From positions 1 through 26,170 of the forward strand of contig DAOWHJ010000167.1 of the NCBI GenBank assembly GCA_030641485.1: a stretch of DNA of 26,170 bases, read 5' to 3'. How positions within the stretch are numbered: position 1 is the stretch's first letter; each line of letters begins with the position of its first letter. The translations under genes and the position numbers were made by a program. The DNA comes from Pseudomonadota bacterium (GTDB lineage: Bacteria > Desulfobacterota > Anaeroferrophillalia > Anaeroferrophillales > Tharpellaceae). Shown here one piece after another: positions 8,232-16,558 of this stretch. The notes under the pieces were generated by a model, which worked only from the letters and a program-made list of their open reading frames with translations, was not told the origin of the DNA and ran no database searches.

Positions 8232-11223
8232 GCGAACCTCGATCATCACCCAAAACGGCCACCAGAGATTCGACTTTATAGGGTTTGGGAACCATGGCAT
8301 TAAAACCATAAGCCTCAAAATCAGCCATCACCGGATCCTGAGAATAACCACTTGAAACAATTGCGATCACCTCAGAATCGATCTCGCGCAAGTGTTTAAT
8401 CGCTTCACGGCCACCCATACCACCCGGAATCGAAAGGTCCATCAGGACTGCGCGGAACTGCGAACCACCCTGCAAAGCTGCCTTATAGGTTTCAAGCATT
8501 GCTTCACCGTCAGCAACAGCAACGACATCATAACCCAACATTTCAAGCATCTCACTGACAACCTCACGAATAACCACTTCATCATCCATCAACAAAATCC
8601 GGCCTTTAGCACTATCCAAGTCAACTTTTACTCTCTTTTTTTGAGTATCAGTGACACAATTTTCTTCAATTTCCCCAGTTGCTGGCAGAATAAAACTAAA
8701 TGTTGTCCCACGGCCCACCTCGGAAACCGCCTCAATCCGACCCTCATGATTAGCAATAATCGAGTAACTGGTCGCCAACCCAAGACCACTGCCAGTCTCT
8801 TTGCTCGTAAAGTATGGTTCAAAAATTCGTGGCATAATTTCAGGGGCAATCCCGCTGCCTTGATCCTTCACAGAGACTTTGACATAAGAACCAGGATTCA
8901 GCTCTGCATAATCGCCCTCTAAAACCGTATGGTTTTCAATACTCACCCTGATGATACCTACATCAGACATCGCCTGCCGAGCATTAGTCACCAGGTTATT
9001 GAGTACCTGACTAATCTGTCCGGCATCAATTTCAACCCCCCATATTACATCCTCAATATCGTACTCAACTTTAATTTGTGAACCGTGCAAAACAAACTCT
9101 GCCGACTCTTTAATCAAGGCGGACAGGCCGACCCCAACTCTATCCTTGACCGGAGCCCCACCCTTAGCAAAGGTTAAGAGCTGTTGCGCCAAAGCCACAG
9201 CCCGGTCAATCGCCTTGTCAGCCTTTGACAGATAAACCTCGGTTTTTTCAGGATCGGTCCCACAGGAGAGCCGGAGAAGATCGAGACTACCCTGCAAACC
9301 CATTAATAAGTTGTTAAAATCGTGCGCGATACCTCCAGCTAGCACCCCGACTGCCGCCAGCTTTTCGCTCCGCAGATGTTCATTCTGCAACCTTTTTTCA
9401 TCACGCACATCCCGGAAAACCAGAACCACGCCAAGACGTTTACCGCCGCGACCTATAATTGGGGCCGCAGAATCTGCAATCGCGACCTCTTCACCAGAAC
9501 GCGAAAGTAACAATGTATGGTTTACAAGCTCAACAATTCGGTTTTCCCGCAAAGCTGTAGTAACCGGACAATCCATAGGTTTATAGGTACGCTCATTAAC
9601 TATGCGAAAGATCTCACTAACAGGTCGGCCGGAGGCTGACTCGCTACTCCAACCGGTCAGGGTCTCGGCCACCGGATTAATCAACGTTATTTTCCCATAA
9701 ATATCTGTAGTTATAACACCATCACCAATACTGCGCAGGGTAACCGCAAGTCGTTCACGCTCCAAGGCAAGAAAATCCTCAACCAATTTGCGCGGCGTAA
9801 TATCTCGATTACTGCCACGAACCCCTAAATAATCTCCATCAGCACCATGGATTGGGCGACATATATGACTCAACCAACGAACTGAACCGTCTTTGTGACG
9901 AACCCTAAACTCAATCGGTCGAAATGTACCATCATGTTCAATTTCATGGCGATGGTCGATGAAAATATGATTATCATCATCCACAACGATGTCATTCATC
10001 AAAGCATGATTGTCATAAAATTCCTGGGCCGAGTATCCGGTAACATTCTCACAGGAAGGTGAGATGTGGATAAACTTTCCACTCGGATCGCGCCAACACT
10101 CCATATCATAGGCATAATCAGCAACTGTGCGATAGTGTTTCTCACTATCGCGCAACTTTACTTCAACCGCCTCCCGCAGTTCTCTATCCTCTTTTAAAGA
10201 GACTACCATCTGATTAAAGCAGCGTGCAAATGAGCCAATTTCATCATCTGGAAAGTCCCCAACAACTGGGTCCAGTGAACCTTTGCGAATCCGCTCGCTG
10301 GCTTGAAAAAGAGTTTCAATCGGGCGCGTCATTGAACGTGAGAGATACCAACTACCAAGCAGTATCAAAACCAAAGAGAAGCAGAGAACATAAATAAAAG
10401 TGTAGCGTAAAGAACTCGCCAGGGCGTAGGCCTGGACCAAGGGAGTCTCACTGACAACTAACAGGGGCAAGCCTTTGACCTTAACCGCCCCCCCCAACAC
10501 TTCTTCAGAGTCAACATTAGTGTACTCAGCAAAAGCTGACTCTACCCCATCCAGGACTTTGCGTACTGAGTCATAATGCCTAACCTCAGAAGCCTGCAGA
10601 ACATGTTCAATATTGGTATGAGCAACCACCTCACCACGCAGACTCACTAAAGAGAGTCGGTGCAGACCTGTATCTTGTCGTGGGAAATCATTAAAGAGAT
10701 TTTTCAACGCCAACTCAGCGTAAATATAACCCTGCTGCTGACCCGTCGACAGTAAATAAATCGGGTAGACTAAAACCAGTTGCGGTTCGAGTCGCCACTG
10801 ACTAAAAAAAACCATCTCTCTCGACGGATATTCATCACTATAGGTCGCGAACGGAGAGAGGGATCCGGGGCTGAGATAACCATAACGTGATAAAGATTCA
10901 ATTACATGGTTCTCTTTATCTATAACCACTATTTTACGAATCTCCTGGTGTTGACGATAAGCCCAGGAAAGAAGTTTTCCATCTTGTTCTTTGAACAGAT
11001 ATTGGGTCGCCGCAAACCCAAGTGAGTTTCGGATCTCCCCTATCTGCCACGCCACCTGCTCACCGGCGACCCGAGCTTGGACCATACTGGAGAGGGCCAC
11101 ATCCCGAAATAGATGGCTCTGCAATACCTTATGAAAGTAAAGGGAACTTCCAAGGAGAGGCAGAGCCGCAATCAGGATGAAACCGACAAGAAATTTGCGG
11201 TACAGAGAAACCTTAACTTTCAC
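8221..11223 (-). CDS. Hybrid sensor histidine kinase: membrane sensor, HAMP, two PAS, kinase, receiver (1000 aa)
   Basis: Domain order by residue: TM1 about 11-30; large periplasmic sensor about 31-273 (double-Cache-like by size); TM2 274-294; HAMP 294-348; PAS 1 about 360-478; PAS 2 about 486-608; HisKA with phospho-accepting His634 in GGIAHDFNNLL; HATPase with N box LNNLVTNA, G1 DQGSGIA (787-793), F box FEPYFTSK and G2 GSGLGLA (811-817); receiver about 873-990 with acidic pocket near 880, phospho-acceptor Asp929 and Lys980. All catalytic residues look intact. There is no DNA-binding or enzymatic output domain and no separate response regulator nearby, so the output partner is elsewhere. The start is GTG with GAGG 7 nt upstream, and its GTGA overlaps the stop of the binding-protein gene, implying translational coupling. 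The stimulus is probably delivered by that protein (inference). Confidence 0.93.
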   Translation of the reverse strand: MKVKVSLYRKFLVGFILIAALPLLGSSLYFHKVLQSHLFRDVALSSMVQARVAGEQVAWQIGEIRNSLGFAATQYLFKEQDGKLLSWAYRQHQEIRKIVVIDKENHVIESLSRYGYLSPGSLSPFATYSDEYPSREMVFFSQWRLEPQLVLVYPIYLLSTGQQQGYIYAELALKNLFNDFPRQDTGLHRLSLVSLRGEVVAHTNIEHVLQASEVRHYDSVRKVLDGVESAFAEYTNVDSEEVLGGAVKVKGLPLLVVSETPLVQAYALASSLRYTFIYVLCFSLVLILLGSWYLSRSMTRPIETLFQASERIRKGSLDPVVGDFPDDEIGSFARCFNQMVVSLKEDRELREAVEVKLRDSEKHYRTVADYAYDMECWRDPSGKFIHISPSCENVTGYSAQEFYDNHALMNDIVVDDDNHIFIDHRHEIEHDGTFRPIEFRVRHKDGSVRWLSHICRPIHGADGDYLGVRGSNRDITPRKLVEDFLALERERLAVTLRSIGDGVITTDIYGKITLINPVAETLTGWSSESASGRPVSEIFRIVNERTYKPMDCPVTTALRENRIVELVNHTLLLSRSGEEVAIADSAAPIIGRGGKRLGVVLVFRDVRDEKRLQNEHLRSEKLAAVGVLAGGIAHDFNNLLMGLQGSLDLLRLSCGTDPEKTEVYLSKADKAIDRAVALAQQLLTFAKGGAPVKDRVGVGLSALIKESAEFVLHGSQIKVEYDIEDVIWGVEIDAGQISQVLNNLVTNARQAMSDVGIIRVSIENHTVLEGDYAELNPGSYVKVSVKDQGSGIAPEIMPRIFEPYFTSKETGSGLGLATSYSIIANHEGRIEAVSEVGRGTTFSFILPATGEIEENCVTDTQKKRVKVDLDSAKGRILLMDDEVVIREVVSEMLEMLGYDVVAVADGEAMLETYKAALQGGSQFRAVLMDLSIPGGMGGREAIKHLREIDSEVIAIVSSGYSQDPVMADFEAYGFNAMVPKPYKVESLVAVLGDDRGSLTE

Positions 11224-12239
11224 CGTAAAACCTCATCTGCCTGCAAGAGAATGTCCTCATCTACTTCCAGATTAAGCGCCTGGACCTCTTTTAATGAAAT
11301 CACAAGTCTTACTTTTTCTGGATTTTGCACGGCAATATCGCCAACCAAAACCCCTTTAAGAATCTGATTAACAACGGTTGCAGCCTGGACTCCAACATCA
11401 TAAAAATCAGGACTGTAGCCGATCACCCCGCCCCGCCTAAGCAGCATATTATCAATCACCATCAAAGGTATCTGCAAACGCTGTGAAAGGTTTAAAAACT
11501 CATCAAAGTAGGCGACCGACAACGCATCGGGCAACATGAAAACTGAATCAATATCAGCGGTCGTCAAACCCAAGCAAGTACTCTGCATTTCAGCTAAATT
11601 TGAAACATGTTTGACGACCATGGCAACCCCTTGATCTTGTGCCGCCTGATGTATATAGCGCTGATTAAATGAACTCATTGAGATCTCTTCTCCGGGATCA
11701 AAGAAGACTGCCATCCGTTTAATTTTTGGAAATGCTTTTTTAAAGATGAGTAGGCGTTGAGGTAAAAGCTCTTTTGAAACATGGCTTATGCCGGTAAAAT
11801 TTGAGTGTGGATGACGAAGGCTAGCAACAATATTAGAGCCAACCGGATCTGCAACCACGGTAAAGACTACCGGAATGTCCAAACGATTTTCATCAATGCA
11901 ATTTTTAACCGCCTGGGTTACAGAAGTTGTAATGGTGAAGATAAGGTCGAAATTTGACGCCACAATTTTCTTTACTAACGGTGCCACCTTGGTAGTATCT
12001 CGTTCAATTGAATGGACCGAAAAAATAAGTTCTTCATCAAGCTTGTAGCCTTGAGCCTGCAAACCCGACCTAAGCCCTTCGTAAGACTTCAGAAACGGAG
12101 CCGCAAAAGCGATTACCGCAACTCGGCGAACTTCTCGGGTGGGGCTAGTTTTCGTGGCCGAAAGAACATTTCCAGGAAAGCCCAAAAAAGAGAACAACAA
12201 CAACCACACCCAGACCCTAAGACCGAAAATTGGACTCAT
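11220..12239 (-). CDS. Periplasmic ABC-type substrate-binding protein (TrpX/PF04392-like)
   Basis: An N-terminal signal sequence is clear: a hydrophobic run ending FPGNVLSA, then the mature domain. The mature protein resembles the ABC_sub_bind family (PF04392, type-1 periplasmic fold): VAVIAF opening strand, DLIFTITTSVTQAV, PVVFTVVADPVG, NFTGISH, KRMAVFFDPGEE and an IGYSPDFYDVG stretch. Members bind amino acids or other small molecules, but the ligand here cannot be assigned. No permease or ATPase gene is adjacent. Instead the gene overlaps the hybrid kinase gene by 4 nt, which suggests a sensory rather than transport role. The ATG at 12239 is preferred, as GGGG lies 7 nt upstream; another ATG at 12245 sits too close to that site. 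Confidence 0.85.
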   Translation of the reverse strand: MSPIFGLRVWVWLLLFSFLGFPGNVLSATKTSPTREVRRVAVIAFAAPFLKSYEGLRSGLQAQGYKLDEELIFSVHSIERDTTKVAPLVKKIVASNFDLIFTITTSVTQAVKNCIDENRLDIPVVFTVVADPVGSNIVASLRHPHSNFTGISHVSKELLPQRLLIFKKAFPKIKRMAVFFDPGEEISMSSFNQRYIHQAAQDQGVAMVVKHVSNLAEMQSTCLGLTTADIDSVFMLPDALSVAYFDEFLNLSQRLQIPLMVIDNMLLRRGGVIGYSPDFYDVGVQAATVVNQILKGVLVGDIAVQNPEKVRLVISLKEVQALNLEVDEDILLQADEVLR

Positions 12240-12274
12240 CACCATACCCCAAAAAAATTTCTACACACGTGAGA

Positions 12275-12302
12275 TCTATAACTGAAAAGCAAACAAAATC
12301 AA
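12275..12302 (-). promoter_or_regulatory. Candidate promoter of the binding-protein/kinase operon
   Basis: Minus-strand TTGATT (12297-12302) and TATAGA (12275-12280) are spaced by 16 nt, which would start the message about 30 nt before the coding region. Each hexamer matches consensus at four positions. Confidence 0.4.
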
Positions 12303-12422
12303 TGAAATAGTTGAGATATCGTAACATCGACCTTTAGCCATCAAACCGGTCACATCAAACATAAAACAAACCACAGCCTACTTATCAGTCATTATTTAAT
12401 TTTGCAAGCTTGAAAAAAACCG

Positions 12423-12452
12423 TTGACAAGCTAACTCCAGCGCGTGTATGCA
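12423..12452 (+). promoter_or_regulatory. Candidate promoter of korDABC
   Basis: A consensus TTGACA (12423-12428) is followed after 18 nt by TATGCA (12447-12452). The -10 hexamer is weak (three of six), so an activator may be needed. It would leave a leader of about 155 nt. Confidence 0.35.
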
Positions 12453-12612
12453 AAAACAGTTTCTAAAGGCAACCTGCTCACTAGTGTGATGTCCGCAACC
12501 ATATGTCACTGGTCATATACATTAAATTGTGGTCAAGAAAAAAACATGACAACATTATCTAAGCCACTAAAAAAACACGACTAAATTTTGACAGTTTATC
12601 GAAAGAGGACAG

Positions 12613-12882
12613 ATGACTCAAACCAGCAAAACCCAAAACCTACCTACCCCTAATAATCATCCACGGATTACGATATTTTCCGACTGGTGTAAAAGTTGTG
12701 GGATTTGCGTAGCATTTTGCCCCAAAGAGGTGTTAGCAATGACTGCAGATCACGAAGTCTTAGTCAAAGCTCCAGAGAAGTGCATTGCCTGTCATATGTG
12801 TGAACTCCGGTGCCCCGATTTTGCAATCAACGTTGAAGAACATGCGACCGGACCAGACTCTCAAAAAGGCGAATTGCAATGA
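12613..12882 (+). CDS. korD: 2-oxoacid:ferredoxin oxidoreductase delta subunit (2x[4Fe-4S] ferredoxin)
   Basis: Small iron-sulfur subunit passing electrons from the catalytic subunits to external ferredoxin. Two cluster motifs are intact: Cys 26, 29, 32, 36 (C-x2-C-x2-C-x3-C followed by Pro) and Cys 57, 60, 63, 67. At 89 residues it is a normal KorD/PorD-like subunit. It is the first gene of korDABC, with AGAGGA just upstream of the ATG, and its TGA overlaps the korA ATG (ATGA). Assignment to 2-oxoglutarate rests on the neighbouring KorA and KorB; a ferredoxin subunit alone would not decide. Confidence 0.9.
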   Translation: MTQTSKTQNLPTPNNHPRITIFSDWCKSCGICVAFCPKEVLAMTADHEVLVKAPEKCIACHMCELRCPDFAINVEEHATGPDSQKGELQ

Positions 12883-14021
12883 ATAAAAAATCTTCCTATC
12901 AGCTAATGCAGGGCAATGAGGCCGCAGCTGAAGGTGCATTGGCGGCCGGGGTCAGCTTTTTTGCTGGCTATCCAATTACCCCCTCAACCGAAATCGCTGA
13001 GATTTTGGCCGACCGGCTACCGGCCAACGGGGGAAAATTCATCCAAATGGAGGATGAGATCGGCAGTATTGCGGCAATCATTGGCGCCTCTATTGGGGGC
13101 TGCAAAGCACTAACCGCGACCTCAGGCCCAGGGTTCTCTCTAATGCAGGAAAACCTTGGGTTTGCCTGCTTGGCCGAGATCCCGCTGGTAATCGTGAATG
13201 TTATGCGTGGGGGGCCTTCAACCGGGATGCCAACCAGCCCATCTCAAGGCGATGTCATGCAAGCCCGCTGGGGCACGCATGGTGACCACCCAATTATTGT
13301 TTTAACCCCTTCAAGTGTTGAAGAGGCCTTTCACTACACTGTCAAAGCGGTCAATTTTGCTGAGAAGTATCGCAATCCGGTTATCGTACTGATGGACGAG
13401 GTAATCGGCCACATGCGAGCCCGGGTCTCCTTACCCCCTGAGTCGATGGTTGAAAGAGTCAACCGGGTCCAACCCAATATGCCCCCGGAGTGGTATTTGC
13501 CCTACGAACGCTCGGCCACCGGAGTCGCTCCGATGGCCAGCTTCGGTGATGGTTACCGCTACCACGTTACCGGTCTAGTCCATGATGCAAAAGGCTTTCC
13601 GACCGCTAACCCGAATGAATCTCGCGACAACATCCGTGGTCTATTCACTAAAATTGAGCGTGGGTTTCGTGAATTATGTATCGTTGACTACGAACAAATG
13701 GACGATGCCGAACATGCAATTGTCGCTTACGGCTGTATGGTCCTTTCCGCCCGCTCGGCTCTGGAACAACTCCGCAGCTCAGGCCGTAAGGTTGGATTAA
13801 TCAAACTCGGCACCCTGTGGCCATTCCCCCGCTTTGCCTTAGAACACTACCTGCCTCAACTTAAAACTATTCTTGTGCCTGAACTCAATATGGGCCAGAT
13901 CTATCGTGAGGTTTTAAGAGTCAATGCCGGAAAAGCGGTAATTGAAAAACTCAATCGAGTTAACGGTACGATTATTACACCAAATGAGATCGTAAAAACG
14001 GTTAAAGGAATGACACGATGA
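12879..14021 (+). CDS. korA: 2-oxoglutarate:ferredoxin oxidoreductase alpha subunit
   Basis: Catalytic partner of KorB in CoA-dependent oxidation of 2-oxoglutarate to succinyl-CoA with reduction of ferredoxin, or the reverse carboxylation in a reductive TCA direction. QGNEAAAEGALAAG and GYPITPSTEIAE near the N terminus form the thiamine-pyrimidine domain signature of the KorA group. MEDEIGSIAA and ATSGPGFSLM follow, then RGGPSTGMPTSPSQGD in the middle and GTLWPFP in the C-terminal domain. The 380 residues without a fused gamma domain agree with a four-subunit enzyme. It overlaps korD and korB by 4 nt each. Other 2-oxoacid oxidoreductases (branched-chain VorB) are related; the PSTEIAE form favours KorA. 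Confidence 0.9.
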   Translation: MNKKSSYQLMQGNEAAAEGALAAGVSFFAGYPITPSTEIAEILADRLPANGGKFIQMEDEIGSIAAIIGASIGGCKALTATSGPGFSLMQENLGFACLAEIPLVIVNVMRGGPSTGMPTSPSQGDVMQARWGTHGDHPIIVLTPSSVEEAFHYTVKAVNFAEKYRNPVIVLMDEVIGHMRARVSLPPESMVERVNRVQPNMPPEWYLPYERSATGVAPMASFGDGYRYHVTGLVHDAKGFPTANPNESRDNIRGLFTKIERGFRELCIVDYEQMDDAEHAIVAYGCMVLSARSALEQLRSSGRKVGLIKLGTLWPFPRFALEHYLPQLKTILVPELNMGQIYREVLRVNAGKAVIEKLNRVNGTIITPNEIVKTVKGMTR

Positions 14022-14872
14022 TCAGCAATTCGCAACTGGTCAACAAATATTTTCGCCATAACAAAAAATTCCCCCATATATGGTGCCCTGGCTGCGGCAT
14101 TGGCACAATTTTGGGGAACATGTTGCGTGCGATCGACGCTTTAGCTTTAGATAAAAACGATATCGCATTCGTTTCCGGTATCGGTTGTACCGGGCGTGCA
14201 CCAGTCTACGTTGACTTTAACACCCTGCACACCACTCATGGCCGGGCTTTGCCTTTTGCCACCGGATTGAAACTGGCACGACCGGAGTTGAAGGTCTTGG
14301 TTGCCACCGGAGATGGCGATGCAACCGCGATCGGCGGCAACCATCTAATTCACGCCTGTCGCCGCAACATTGATATCACCACAATTATTTTTAATAATTA
14401 CATCTACGGCATGACCGGAGGTCAATACAGCCCCACCACCCCCCATGGCGACAAAGCCTCTACCTGCAAACTTGGCAATATCGAAAGGCCCTTCAACATT
14501 TCCCAACTGGTTGAAGCAGCAGGTGCTACATTTGTCGGACGAACAACCAGTTACCATACCTTACAACTCCAAAATATCATTAAAAAGGCGATCCTGCATA
14601 AAGGCTTTTCGGTGGTCGAAGTCATCACCCACTGCCCGACAACTTACGGTCGCATCAATAAAAAGGGCAACGCCGTCGACATGCTCAAATGGCAAAAAGA
14701 GGTGGCAATCGATAAGAGTCGAGCCGACAAAATGGAGCCAAAAGAGCTTGAGGGGAAAATTGTTACCGGAATACTTATAGAGAAACAGTTGCCTGAGTTC
14801 TGCGAGCAGTATGACAACATAATTGAAGCGGCACAAAACCTGAAAAACAGTAAACCGGGGGGGTCCAAGTGA
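14018..14872 (+). CDS. korB: 2-oxoglutarate:ferredoxin oxidoreductase beta subunit (TPP-binding)
   Basis: Holds the thiamine diphosphate cofactor. WCPGCGIG at 22-29 is the beginning of the beta-subunit signature and contributes Cys ligands of the proximal [4Fe-4S] cluster. GIGCTGR at 54-60 and HGRALPFATG follow. GDGDATAIGGNH at 98-109 with NN at 126-127 is the TPP/Mg-binding motif, and GMTGGQYSPTTP follows it. The 284 residues are a usual size. The stop TGA overlaps the korC GTG start codon, so all four subunits are translationally coupled. Confidence 0.92.
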   Translation: MISNSQLVNKYFRHNKKFPHIWCPGCGIGTILGNMLRAIDALALDKNDIAFVSGIGCTGRAPVYVDFNTLHTTHGRALPFATGLKLARPELKVLVATGDGDATAIGGNHLIHACRRNIDITTIIFNNYIYGMTGGQYSPTTPHGDKASTCKLGNIERPFNISQLVEAAGATFVGRTTSYHTLQLQNIIKKAILHKGFSVVEVITHCPTTYGRINKKGNAVDMLKWQKEVAIDKSRADKMEPKELEGKIVTGILIEKQLPEFCEQYDNIIEAAQNLKNSKPGGSK

Positions 14873-15453
14873 GCCAGACAAGAATCGAGATAAGGCTGGC
14901 TGGCAGTGGTGGTCAGGGTCTGATTACGGCTGGAATAATTCTCGCTGAAGCCGCTATTTTTGACAATAAAAATGTAGTTCAGAGTCAATCATACGGACCT
15001 GAAGCTCGGGGTGGCGCGAGCCGGGCTGAAATCATCATAGCTGATGGGCCGATTTTCTTCCCCAAAGCAACCTGGGTTGACATTTTTCTGGCAATGAGTC
15101 AGAAGGCCTGTGATCAATACTCATTTGACATAAAAACTGGTGGAGTTTTCATTGTTGATACAACCTATGTCCGCCAGATCCCAACCAGCAGCGCCATGGC
15201 AATCCCAATAACTTCAGCAACCCGTGATAAATTTGGCACCGAGCTCTTCAGCAACATTGTTGCTCTGGGAATCATCTGCGAGACTTGTGGAGTAGTAAGC
15301 GCCAAAGCCCTGCGGGCCGCAATCAGCAATCGGGTTCCAGATGGAACTGAAAAAATCAATCTGCAGGCATTTAACTTTGGCCAAGGACTGGCCAAAGAGA
15401 CCATTAAAAACAATAATGGAGTTGAAGCTGAAGTAATTGAAGCAGATACTTAA
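14869..15453 (+). CDS. korC: 2-oxoglutarate:ferredoxin oxidoreductase gamma subunit
   Basis: The gamma subunit forms the CoA-related domain of the 2-oxoacid oxidoreductase. GSGGQGLITAG at 13-23 and SQSYGPEARGG around 40-49 are the family signatures, and the length (194 aa) is typical. The start is a GTG in a GTGA overlap with korB, preceded by a run of seven G. It is the last gene of the operon: 3 nt separate its stop from the stop of the convergent PilZ gene, and no hairpin terminator is visible in that gap. Confidence 0.92.
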   Translation: MSQTRIEIRLAGSGGQGLITAGIILAEAAIFDNKNVVQSQSYGPEARGGASRAEIIIADGPIFFPKATWVDIFLAMSQKACDQYSFDIKTGGVFIVDTTYVRQIPTSSAMAIPITSATRDKFGTELFSNIVALGIICETCGVVSAKALRAAISNRVPDGTEKINLQAFNFGQGLAKETIKNNNGVEAEVIEADT

Positions 15454-15456
15454 TTT

Positions 15457-15837
15457 TCAAGATGCCATTACCGCCCGAGCTCGAAACCGGCGCACCAGTT
15501 CAAGTTCACGAGTACGCACATAGCCGAAAATCATATCTCGCATCTCATCATCTAAATCCACAAACTCAACCCCAAATGACTTCTCCTCTAAGACCACAGG
15601 CCGTAGGCACACACCAATATCTTTACTGCGACCCGGCAGAGACAATAGCTGTTCTGACGTTTTCAAAATCACCGGGTGGGCCGCAATCGGCAATCGACAA
15701 CCACCGCCGCTGATCTCTATGAGCGGGAAAAAACCGGCTTTGGTCTTTAATAGAATCGGCTCTTCAACCGAGGGTGCAACCCGAAAAAATTGACGCCGAT
15801 CATTACCAACTAGTTCTTTAAGGTCCACTTTAATCAT
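15457..15837 (-). CDS. PilZ-domain protein next to motAB
   Basis: A 126-residue single-domain protein resembling PilZ c-di-GMP receptors. The arginine motif RQFFR (RxxxR) lies near residues 16-20, and the second motif reads ExSGGG (EISGGG) where the family has D/N-x-S-x-x-G. The ligand-binding Arg pair and Ser/Gly are therefore present, with a Glu replacing Asp/Asn. It starts inside the end of motB (8-nt overlap), so it should be co-translated with the stator genes. PilZ proteins such as YcgR slow flagella when c-di-GMP is high; a stator-directed role here is inference from position. An alternative upstream start inside motB exists at 15873 in the same frame. Confidence 0.75.
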   Translation of the reverse strand: MIKVDLKELVGNDRRQFFRVAPSVEEPILLKTKAGFFPLIEISGGGCRLPIAAHPVILKTSEQLLSLPGRSKDIGVCLRPVVLEEKSFGVEFVDLDDEMRDMIFGYVRTRELELVRRFRARAVMAS

Positions 15838-16552
15838 CACCTTTACCCACTCGCTTTTTGAAAAGAAATTCAACCCGTCGGTTACGAGCCCGATTCTCCG
15901 AAGTCAGATTGGGAACCAATGGTTGAGTATCTGCATAACCAGTTGCGGTTAAGCGATCAGCCCCCATTCCCCGCTTGAGCATATAGCGTAAAACAGTGGT
16001 CGCCCGCAGAGCTGAGAGCTCCCAGTTCGACAAAAATTTACCCGCACTTATCGGCATATTGTCAGTATGCCCCTTAATATCCAAGTGAAACTCATGGTAT
16101 TTAAGAGCCATACTGATAATTTTATCCAAGGCCGAATATACCTTAGGGTTAATTTCGGCTGAGCCACTCTCAAACATAACCTTGCCACCAACTCTGAGGA
16201 GCGCCCCATCCGCTCCCATATCAACCACTGTCGAACTGCTCATTTTTTCGTCATTGATAATCTGTTCAAGCTCGCTGGCAACGGTCTTAGGCTTCTGTTT
16301 TGGCAACAGGTTTATAACTGCGTCACCCTTATCCTCTTTCTCCTCAATCACAGTCATGGGGACAATATTGCCAAAGCTTATGCGTACTTCATTCATGATA
16401 GAACGAAATTTTTTATTATCAATATTGCTAACCGAAAAAAGTAAAACGAAGAAACAGAGCAGCAGAGTCATCAAATCGGCAAAGGTTGCCAGCCACTCAT
16501 TCTCACCTTCGCCTTCCGGCTCAGAAAAATGACCCCGTCCACGTTTTTCCAT
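15830..16552 (-). CDS. motB: Flagellar stator protein MotB/PomB
   Basis: Inner-membrane stator subunit anchored to peptidoglycan. A short acidic cytoplasmic tail precedes one TM segment, ATFADLMTLLLCFFVLLFS, with the ion-carrying Asp26. The C-terminal OmpA-like domain has FESGSAEINP, IKGHTDNMPIS, and a closing NRARNRRVEF block for peptidoglycan binding. The TM sequence is closer to PomB of sodium motors (TFADLMSLLMCFFVLLLS, from memory) than to E. coli MotB, so sodium coupling is possible but unproven. The 240 residues are short for the family. It starts 6 nt after motA and its end overlaps the PilZ gene. Confidence 0.93.
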   Translation of the reverse strand: MEKRGRGHFSEPEGEGENEWLATFADLMTLLLCFFVLLFSVSNIDNKKFRSIMNEVRISFGNIVPMTVIEEKEDKGDAVINLLPKQKPKTVASELEQIINDEKMSSSTVVDMGADGALLRVGGKVMFESGSAEINPKVYSALDKIISMALKYHEFHLDIKGHTDNMPISAGKFLSNWELSALRATTVLRYMLKRGMGADRLTATGYADTQPLVPNLTSENRARNRRVEFLFKKRVGKGDD

Positions 16553-16558
16553 AATCCC

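Larger units (their letters stand above)
12246..12612. other. Divergent intergenic region between binding-protein/kinase operon and korDABC
   Basis: This AT-rich stretch has no credible coding frame. It holds candidate promoters for both directions (listed separately). Between the plus-strand promoter and korD are two small symmetric elements: CACTAGTG at about 12480-12487, and ATATG / CATAT arms separated by 8 nt near 12502-12519. Either could be a regulator site, but neither matches an operator I can name. A TTGACA at 12587-12592 is too close to the korD start to serve it. Confidence 0.4.

Noticed and set aside
8392..8922. 176-codon open frame on the plus strand
   Set aside because: Antisense to the kinase and receiver domains of the intact hybrid kinase; the composition has no domain pattern and no ribosome site was evident.
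14561..14988. Minus-strand frames of about 106-114 codons
   Set aside because: Antisense to korB and korC, whose motifs are intact.
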